Shown here: positions 58,578-64,000 of the stretch, one piece after another
Layout: the number at the start of each line of letters is the position of its first letter
Position numbering within the stretch: the stretch's first letter is position 1
NCBI GenBank assembly: GCA_963846565.1
Contig: CAWJWL010000001.1
Location: 62,001-126,000 of the forward strand
Reading direction: 5' to 3'
DNA from: WHSW01 sp963846565
Lineage (GTDB): Bacteria > Actinomycetota > Thermoleophilia > Solirubrobacterales > 70-9
Length of the DNA stretch: 64,000 bases
Made by a program: the position numbers and the translations under genes
Notes under the pieces: generated by a model
Database searches by the model: none
What the model saw: only the letters and a program-made list of their open reading frames with translations
What the model was told of the DNA's origin: nothing

Positions 58578-59669
58578 GTGAAGATTGCGGTCCTCGGGGT
58601 CGGGCTGATCGGCGGTTCGATCGGGCTCGCCGCGCGCGATCGACTCGGCGCGAGCGTGGTCGGCTTCGACCTCGACCGCGCCAACCTCGAGCGCGCGGTC
58701 GAGCTCGGCGCCCTCGACCGGGCCGCAGACTCCGTCGCCGACGCGGTCGCGGACCCCGAGACCGCGGTCGTCTTCTGTGCTGCCCCCGTCGCCATGCTGC
58801 CGGGGCTGGTCACGGAGGCGCTCGCGGCGAGCGGGCCCGACACCGTAGTCAGCGACGTCGGCTCGACCAAGCGTGCGCTGATCGACGCGATCGCGGCGAG
58901 CGAGGCGAGCTCGCGCTTCATCGGCGGCCACCCGCTCGCGGGCGCCGAGACGGCGGGAGTCTCCAACGCACGCGCCGAGATGCTCGAGGGCGCGCGCTGG
59001 TACCTGACCCCGTCAGAGAACTCGAACGGCATCCTTTACGACCGCCTCCAGCGGACGCTCGCCGATCTCGGCGCTCGCCCTCAGGCAATCGACGCCGAGA
59101 CGCACGATCGGGTCATGGCGACGGTCAGCCACCTGCCGCACGTGCTCGCCAACGTGCTCGTCGGCGAGGCGGCCGCGGCGCTCGCGGAGGAGGCCGAGCA
59201 CCTCCCGGAGGTCGGCACGAGCTTTCGCGACACGACCCGCGTCGCGGGCGCGAACCCGGCGATCTGGGCGGACATCTTCTCCAGCAACGCCGACGCCGTG
59301 GCGCGCGGGATCGACGCCGTGATCGAGCGCCTCGGCGAAGCGGCCGAGCTGATCCGCTCCGGTGACCCCGAGGCGGTCGGCGAGTGGCACGGCCGGGCGC
59401 TCGACGCACGCCGCACTCTGCTCGAGTCCGACTTGGTCGGCGGCGAGCTGCTCGAGCTCCGGATCGGTGTCGAGAACCGGCCCGGAACGGTCGCGGAGAT
59501 CGCGCTGGCACTGGGCGCGGCGGGCGTCAACATCGAGGACATGGCGCTCTATCCGGCTCCCGACATGCGCACCGGGGCGATCTCGGTGTGGGTTGCGGGC
59601 GACGATCAGGCCGAGCGCGCGGCCGAGGTCGTCCGAGGTCTCGGCCACGTGGTGGGCGTCGGCGGCTGA
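58578..59669 (+). CDS. tyrA: prephenate dehydrogenase with C-terminal ACT domain
   Basis: Oxidatively decarboxylates prephenate to 4-hydroxyphenylpyruvate for tyrosine. The 363-residue protein starts (GTG 58578) KIAVLGVGLIGGSIGLAA (NAD-binding), with SDVGSTKRALIDAI, FIGGHPLAGAETAGV, THDRVMATVSHLPHVLANVL, GTSFRDTTRVAG and a C-terminal ACT domain (about 295-363, LRIGVENRPGTVAEIALALGAAGVNIEDM in parts), likely for tyrosine feedback. It is 19 bp after aroG and 1 bp before aroA. Confidence 0.94.
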   Translation: MKIAVLGVGLIGGSIGLAARDRLGASVVGFDLDRANLERAVELGALDRAADSVADAVADPETAVVFCAAPVAMLPGLVTEALAASGPDTVVSDVGSTKRALIDAIAASEASSRFIGGHPLAGAETAGVSNARAEMLEGARWYLTPSENSNGILYDRLQRTLADLGARPQAIDAETHDRVMATVSHLPHVLANVLVGEAAAALAEEAEHLPEVGTSFRDTTRVAGANPAIWADIFSSNADAVARGIDAVIERLGEAAELIRSGDPEAVGEWHGRALDARRTLLESDLVGGELLELRIGVENRPGTVAEIALALGAAGVNIEDMALYPAPDMRTGAISVWVAGDDQAERAAEVVRGLGHVVGVGG

Positions 59670-59670
59670 G

Positions 59671-61011
59671 ATGGCGACGCGATTTCTCCCCGCCGGCCCC
59701 CTGCGCGGCGCACTCACGCCGCCGCCCGACAAGTCCGTCTCACATCGCGCGGCGCTGGTCGCGGCGATGGGGGAGGGGGCGACGCGGGTGCGTGGCTACC
59801 TCGACGCCGCCGATACACGCTCGACGCTCGGCGCCGTCGCTGCGCTGGGCGCAGAGGTCGAGGAGATCGGCCGCTACGGGCCCGGCTCGCTGGAACTGGA
59901 CATCACCGGCGTCGGCCTCCGTGGCGCGCGCGCCACCAACTCGCCGATCGATGTCGGCAACGCAGGCACGCTGATGCGGCTGCTGCCCGGGTGGCTCGCC
60001 GGCCAGCCGGCGGGCCAGTGGACCCTGGACGGCGATGACTCGATCCGCCGGCGCCCCGTCGATCGTGTCGCCGAGCCACTGCGGGCGATGGGCGCTGCAG
60101 TGGAATGCCGCGAGCAGCGTCTGCCTCCGCTCACGGTGCGCGGCTCAAAGCTGAGCGGGATCGAGTACCGGCTCCCGGTGGCGAGCGCCCAGGTGAAGTC
60201 CTGCGTGTTGCTCGCCGGCCTCCTCGCCGAGGGGGAGACGACCGTCGTCGAGCCCGGCCCGACCCGCGACCACACCGAGCGCATGCTCCGCTCCGCCGGC
60301 GCCCGCGTGAGCGCCGAGAAGGCGGGGACCCCGGTGACGCTCCGCGGCCACCTGCCGGCCCAGCGGATCACGATCGAGCCCACCGACCGCCTGGAGCTCG
60401 GCGAGCTCGAGGTTCCGGCGGACTTCTCCTCTGCGGCCTTCTACATCGTCGCCGCGGCGATCGTCACCGGCAGCGAGGTCCGTCTCGAAGCCGTCGGCGT
60501 CAACCCGGCCCGGATCGGGCTGCTGGGAATCCTGACGCGGATGGGGGCGGCGATCGAGGTCGTCGAGACAGCCGCGGCACGCGGCGAGCCGCGGGCCACG
60601 ATCCTCGCCCGCTCGGGCCCTCTCCAGGGCGCCCGCGTCGGCGCGGGCGAGGTACCGCTCGCGATCGATGAGCTGCCACTCGTCGCCCTCGCCGGATGCT
60701 TTGCCGACGGGAAGACCGTCGTTTCGGGCGCGGAGGAGCTTCGCCACAAGGAGTCGGACCGGATCGCCACGGTCGTGGACGGGCTTCGCGGGCTCGGCGC
60801 CGAGATCGAGGCGACCGAGGACGGGTTCGCGATCGAGGGGGGCGGTGGCTTGGCCGGCGGGACGATCGACTCGCACGGTGATCACCGGCTGGCGATGCTC
60901 GGGGCGCTCGCCGGGCTGGCCTCCCGCGACGGGGTGGAGGTCGAGAACTTCGAAGCGGCGGCGGTCAGCTACCCGGGGTTCGAAACAGACCTGCGAGGTT
61001 TGATCCGCTAG
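59671..61011 (+). CDS. aroA: 3-phosphoshikimate 1-carboxyvinyltransferase (EPSP synthase)
   Basis: Adds enolpyruvyl from PEP to shikimate-3-phosphate. The 446-residue protein has PPDKSVSHRAALVAAM, GNAGTLMRLLPGWLAGQ, DGDDSIRRRPVDRVAEPLRAMG, VASAQVKSCVLLAGLLAEG, GPTRDHTERMLRSAG, EVPADFSSAAFYIVAA, RHKESDRI and DHRLAML. The usual TAMRP loop reads TLMRL, so the Pro important for glyphosate binding in class I enzymes is not present at that position; tolerance cannot be concluded. The end overlaps the convergent cupin gene by 4 bp. Confidence 0.95.
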   Translation: MATRFLPAGPLRGALTPPPDKSVSHRAALVAAMGEGATRVRGYLDAADTRSTLGAVAALGAEVEEIGRYGPGSLELDITGVGLRGARATNSPIDVGNAGTLMRLLPGWLAGQPAGQWTLDGDDSIRRRPVDRVAEPLRAMGAAVECREQRLPPLTVRGSKLSGIEYRLPVASAQVKSCVLLAGLLAEGETTVVEPGPTRDHTERMLRSAGARVSAEKAGTPVTLRGHLPAQRITIEPTDRLELGELEVPADFSSAAFYIVAAAIVTGSEVRLEAVGVNPARIGLLGILTRMGAAIEVVETAAARGEPRATILARSGPLQGARVGAGEVPLAIDELPLVALAGCFADGKTVVSGAEELRHKESDRIATVVDGLRGLGAEIEATEDGFAIEGGGGLAGGTIDSHGDHRLAMLGALAGLASRDGVEVENFEAAAVSYPGFETDLRGLIR

Positions 61012-61343
61012 CGATCGGGGCGTTGGCTCGGATGCCCGACTCCGGGCCAGGGGGAGAGCAGGAGCAGCAGGCGGGCGTCCTCGGTCGCGCGCACCTCACG
61101 GCGCTCGTTCGGGTCGAATCCGACGAGAAGCCCGGTGCCGCCGCTGATCGCGCCACCGTCGGCGTCGGCGATCTCGACTGCGCCGGCGACGACGACGAGC
61201 CAGGCGCGCTCGTGGACCTGGTGTTCCTTGAGCTGCTCGCCGGCGAGCAGGTGGATGACGATCACCCTTCCCTCTTCGTCGGAGGCGAGGACTTGCGGCT
61301 GCTGCGCTTGCACCGCGAGTTCGTTCAGGTCCCAGCTCTCCAC
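61008..61343 (-). CDS. small cupin-domain protein
   Basis: The 111-residue protein starts (GTG 61343) ESWDLNELAVQAQQPQVLAS and has HLLAGEQLKEHQVHERAWLVVVAGAVEI and GTGLLVGFDPNERREVRATEDARLLLLLSPW (parts), the two cupin motifs of a single-domain beta-barrel. Metal ligands are partial (H, E, H in QLKEHQVHERA). The ligand is unknown. Convergent with aroA and divergent from cmk, 24 bp apart; an opposite-strand insert in the aro-cmk-der run. A longer frame upstream runs across cmk and is rejected. Confidence 0.75.
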   Translation of the reverse strand: MESWDLNELAVQAQQPQVLASDEEGRVIVIHLLAGEQLKEHQVHERAWLVVVAGAVEIADADGGAISGGTGLLVGFDPNERREVRATEDARLLLLLSPWPGVGHPSQRPDR

Positions 61344-61367
61344 GGGGGCAACTCTATCCTCGCGCGG

Positions 61368-62012
61368 ATGGTGATCGCAATCGACGGCCCCGCCGGCGCC
61401 GGAAAATCGACCGTGGCGCGCGGCGTCGCCGCTGCGCTGGGGTTCACCTTCCTCGACTCCGGGGCGATGTATCGGTCGGTCGCGCTCGCGGCGGTCCGCA
61501 GTGGCGTCGACGTCGATGACGGCGACGCCCTCGGGAGCCTCGCCGGGCGACTCCTGATCGTCCTCGACCGCGACCGAGTCCTGCTCGATGGAGAGGAGGT
61601 CGGGGATGCGATCCGCGCGCCCGAGGTCACGGCCGCCGCCTCTCGCGTCTCCGTCCATCCCGGCGTGCGCGAGGCGATGGTCGCCCGCCAGCGTTCGCTG
61701 ATCGAGGCCGGCTCCTACGTCGCCGAAGGCCGCGACATCGGCACGGTGGTCAGCCCCGACGCGCCGCTCAAGATCTTCCTCACCGCCTCCGCCTCCGAAC
61801 GCGCCCGCCGCCGCGCTGTGCAGACCGGCGAGTCGGCCGAGCTGGTGCGCGAACAACAGGGTGAGCGCGATGCACGCGACAGCGAGCGTGAGATCGGTGC
61901 CCTGCGGATCGCCGAGGATGCCGTGGAGGTGGACACGACCGGGCTCGGGATCGACGAAGTGATCGGGCGAGTGGTCGAGCTCGCCCGCGAACGCGGGCTC
62001 GGTGGCCGCTGA
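61368..62012 (+). CDS. cmk: cytidylate kinase
   Basis: Phosphorylates CMP and dCMP. The 214-residue protein has the P-loop IAIDGPAGAGKSTVARGVA (about 3-21), FLDSGAMYRSVALAA, DAIRAPEVTAAASRVSVHPGVREAMVARQR (parts) and VAEGRDIGTVVSPDAPLKIFLTASA. ATG 61368. The stop TGA shares its A with the der ATG. aroA-cmk-der is a frequent actinobacterial order. Confidence 0.94.
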   Translation: MVIAIDGPAGAGKSTVARGVAAALGFTFLDSGAMYRSVALAAVRSGVDVDDGDALGSLAGRLLIVLDRDRVLLDGEEVGDAIRAPEVTAAASRVSVHPGVREAMVARQRSLIEAGSYVAEGRDIGTVVSPDAPLKIFLTASASERARRRAVQTGESAELVREQQGERDARDSEREIGALRIAEDAVEVDTTGLGIDEVIGRVVELARERGLGGR

Positions 62013-63400
62013 TGGCGGCGCGGAAACCACGGATCGCAGTCGTCGGCTTTCCCAACGCCGGCAAGTCGACGCTGGTCAACCGCCTCGCCGGCGGCCGCGA
62101 GGCCGTCGTCCACAAGGAAGCCGGGGTGACCCGCGATCGCAAGTCCGTGCCCACGCACTGGAACGGCGTCGAGTTCGAGCTCATCGACACCGGCGGCGTC
62201 GACCTCGCCGCCGCGGACTCACTCTCGCGCTCGGTCCAGGACCAAGCGCGGGCGGCGATCGCCGATGCCGACGCGATCACCCTCGTCGTCGACGTCCGCG
62301 CCGGCCTCCGTCCCGGTGACACCGAGGTCGCGGAGATCCTGCGCCGCGCCGACGTTCCCGTCCTCGTGGTCGCGAACAAGGTCGACGGGCCGACGGTCGA
62401 GCCCGACGTCGCGGAGCTCTACGGACTCGGCCTCGGCGATCCGATCGCGGTCTCCGCGACCCAGGGACACGGGACGGGCGACCTGCTCGATCAGATGGTC
62501 GCCGTCCTGACGCCTGACCCGTCCGCCCCCGGAGGCGAAGCCGAGGAGGCGGACGGAACGTCCGGTGTTGTCGCCGTCGCATTCATCGGCCGCCCGAACG
62601 CCGGCAAGTCCTCGCTCTTCAACCGCCTGCTCGGCGAGCCCCGCGTGATCGTCTCCGAGATTGCCGGGACGACAAGGGACGCGATCGACACCGAGCTCGA
62701 GTTCGAGGGCCGCAGCGTCCGCCTGGTTGACACGGCGGGCCTGCGACGCCGCACGAAGGTGGCGGGAACGGTCGACTACTACGCCCAGCTGCGCTCCGAG
62801 ACCGCCGCCGAGCGCGCCGACGTCGCGATCGTCGTCTGCGACGCGACCGAGGGCGTCACCGCCGAGGACCTGCGGATCGCCGACCTCGCGATGAAGACCG
62901 GCTGCGCGACGGTCGTGGTCCTGAACAAGTGGGACCTGCGGCGCGAGGCCTCGGAGGAGGAGCCCGAGGCGTACTCCCTCGAGGACGCGAAGGACCGGAT
63001 CAAGCAGCGGGTCCGTCAGCGCCCCGAAGTCCTTGCCGTTTCCGCCAAGAGCGGCCGTGGTGTGGCGAAGATGCTCGCGACGGCGATCGACCTCGCCGAC
63101 CGCCGCGCCGAGCGGATTCCGACGCCGGACCTGAACCGGTTCGTCGGCGAGGTCGTCGCCGCACACCCGCCGCCCGCCCGTCGCGCGGGGAAGCGCCTGC
63201 GCCTCTATTACTCGGCCCAGGTCGGCGACCGGCCGCCGCGGATTGCGATCCAGGTCAACGACCGCCGGTTGATCACCCGCGATTGGGCGTATCACCTCGA
63301 GAACCGCCTCCGCGAGCACTACCGGCTCGGTGGCGTGCCGCTGGTGATCGATTTCATCCCCAAGCGGGCCCGGGAGCGACGTGGCGCGCAGCAGGTATAA
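62012..63400 (+). CDS. der: ribosome-associated GTPase Der (EngA)
   Basis: Double GTPase needed for 50S assembly. The 462-residue protein has two G domains. The first has AVVGFPNAGKSTLVNRL (about 10-26) and DTGGVDL. The second has FIGRPNAGKSSLFNRLL (about 191-207), DTAGLRRR and NKWDLRRE. It ends in a KH-like domain (about 375-462, RVRLYYSAQVGDRPP-type). The linker at about 169-184, DPSAPGGEAEEADGT, is encoded by dispersed repeat copy C in frame. ATG 62012. Confidence 0.95.
   Translation: MAARKPRIAVVGFPNAGKSTLVNRLAGGREAVVHKEAGVTRDRKSVPTHWNGVEFELIDTGGVDLAAADSLSRSVQDQARAAIADADAITLVVDVRAGLRPGDTEVAEILRRADVPVLVVANKVDGPTVEPDVAELYGLGLGDPIAVSATQGHGTGDLLDQMVAVLTPDPSAPGGEAEEADGTSGVVAVAFIGRPNAGKSSLFNRLLGEPRVIVSEIAGTTRDAIDTELEFEGRSVRLVDTAGLRRRTKVAGTVDYYAQLRSETAAERADVAIVVCDATEGVTAEDLRIADLAMKTGCATVVVLNKWDLRREASEEEPEAYSLEDAKDRIKQRVRQRPEVLAVSAKSGRGVAKMLATAIDLADRRAERIPTPDLNRFVGEVVAAHPPPARRAGKRLRLYYSAQVGDRPPRIAIQVNDRRLITRDWAYHLENRLREHYRLGGVPLVIDFIPKRARERRGAQQV
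62516..62561. repeat. dispersed palindromic repeat, copy C, inside der
   Basis: A 46-bp match to copies A and B: GACCCGTCCGCCCCCGGAGG, CGAAGCC, GAGGAGGCGGACGGAACGT. Compared with A it lacks one G and one C at matching places in the inner stem (GGC-GAA-GCC instead of GGGC-GAA-GCCC), so the pairing is kept. It is read in frame as the linker between the two G domains of Der. Confidence 0.75.
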
Positions 63401-63409
63401 AGCCCGCCG

Positions 63410-64000
63410 GTGAGACGCGGTGCGGGATCGATCGTCGCCTGGCTGCGCCAGCGCCTGCGGGACCTCCGCTACCTCTTCGGCGACCTGATCTACGCGATCG
63501 GCCGGGCGCTGCGGTCGATCGGCCGCCTGATCTGGCCGCTCGTCGCGTTCGCCGGGCACCTGGTCACCGCCGCCGGAAGGGGCATCGCGGCCGGGTGGCG
63601 CGGGCTGTCACTCGTCGCCCGCCGCCGCCTCGTCGCGGCACTCGTCGCGGCCGCCGCGATATTCGCCTTCCTCGAGGTCGCCGTCCCGGCGCTTCCGTGC
63701 CAGCTCCCCGCCGGCGATCGCTGCCCGCCCGCCGACAACGCGGCCGAGTTGATTCCCGCCGACTCCCTCGCCTACGTGCACGTGAACCTCGACCCGGAGA
63801 CCGAGCAGTTCGAGGAGTTGAAGACACTCGCCGCGCGCGTGCCGCTGTTCGCTCAGCAGCTCGCGACGAGGGCGCTGACGCTGATCCCGGGGCCGGCGGG
63901 CAGCGGCGCCGACTACGCGAGCGATGTCGATCCGTGGTTCACCGGCGAAGGGGCGCTCGCCATCCTCGGCGACGCCGCCCCCTCCCCCGAGCAGGTCGTT
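63410..64000 (+). CDS. DUF3352-like membrane-anchored protein, cut by window edge
   Basis: From GTG 63410 the frame stays open for 197 codons to the window end. It has an amphipathic N-terminus rich in Arg and hydrophobic residues (LRQRLRDLRYLFGDLIYAIG), a transmembrane helix (about 76-90, LVAALVAAAAIFAFLEVAV), then PADNAAELIPADSLAYVHVN, LDPETEQFEELKTLAARVP and DVDPWFTGEGALAILGDAAP. This is the opening pattern of actinobacterial DUF3352 proteins, which are extracytoplasmic and of unknown function. It lies 9 bp after der. Confidence 0.75.
   Translation, partial: MRRGAGSIVAWLRQRLRDLRYLFGDLIYAIGRALRSIGRLIWPLVAFAGHLVTAAGRGIAAGWRGLSLVARRRLVAALVAAAAIFAFLEVAVPALPCQLPAGDRCPPADNAAELIPADSLAYVHVNLDPETEQFEELKTLAARVPLFAQQLATRALTLIPGPAGSGADYASDVDPWFTGEGALAILGDAAPSPEQVV

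Noticed and set aside
1..64000. tRNA, rRNA, integrase, insertion sequence or prophage genes
   Set aside because: I saw no cloverleaf-type sequence ending in CCA, no rRNA-like stretch and no transposase or integrase motifs; very short RNA genes could still be missed by eye.

Overview
This is a GC-rich (about 70% by eye), gene-dense chromosomal window from an actinobacterium. The best guess is Thermoleophilia (Solirubrobacterales or relatives). The evidence is the meso-DAP type murE, the fetAB-, Ku/LigD- and DUF3352-type genes, the many GTG/TTG starts with 4-bp stop/start overlaps, and several secreted repeat proteins of a kind common in that class. The assignment is inferred from gene content; no rRNA or marker comparison was possible.

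Layout. 1-7.5 kb holds sugar-phosphate metabolism: pgl (cut by the left edge), rpiA, tkt, tal, a sugar/H+ symporter and pgi. 7.4-14.4 kb is mixed: a small GNAT protein, a secreted protein with an internal duplication, the ABC-F factor ettA, gamma-glutamyltransferase, a GT4 glycosyltransferase and an unknown membrane protein. 14.5-32.5 kb is a complete-looking dcw cluster: mraZ, rsmH, ftsL-like, ftsI, murE, murF, mraY, murD, ftsW, murG, murC, murB, ftsQ, ftsZ. It is interrupted by one secreted repeat protein and by two genes on the opposite strand. 32.5-39.4 kb holds the glycine cleavage system (gcvT, gcvH, gcvPA, gcvPB) interleaved with three more secreted proteins of the same kind. 39.4-51.1 kb is accessory: a MocR-type regulator with a divergent small gene, a methyltransferase, an ABC-2 exporter, a split NHEJ module (LigD polymerase, Ku, LigD ligase), a fetAB-like exporter, a SnoaL-like protein, trpS and an FNT channel. 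51.2-63.4 kb holds scpA-scpB-rluB-aroH-hisC, a convergent class II DAHP synthase, and the run aroG-tyrA-aroA-cmk-der. A DUF3352-like gene is cut by the right edge.

How it works together. The dcw block makes lipid II and the division septum, from MraZ control through MurC-F/MraY/MurG to FtsW/FtsI/FtsQ/FtsZ. Its start carries three 5-bp MraZ boxes at 10-bp periodicity over a promoter, followed by a 17-bp-stem hairpin in the leader. ftsZ has its own TTGACA/17/TACGGT promoter. The shikimate/aromatic block (two unrelated DAHP synthases, EPSP synthase, chorismate mutase, prephenate dehydrogenase, aminotransferase) is preceded at aroG by a 29-codon open frame ending in SFAYYWRFS, which looks like an attenuation leader peptide for Phe/Tyr/Trp.

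Most notable. (1) The aromatic-rich leader peptide before aroG. (2) A dispersed ~47-bp palindromic repeat in three copies: one between mraY and the next gene, one forming the 3' end of a small gene, and one read in frame inside der. (3) Four secreted repeat or fibre-like proteins inside housekeeping clusters, one with a 9-bp tandem repeat. (4) About ten +1 frameshifts confined to tkt (seven), murF, gcvPA and one ABC ATPase. These look more like insertion errors in the sequence than true gene loss, because murF is normally essential.
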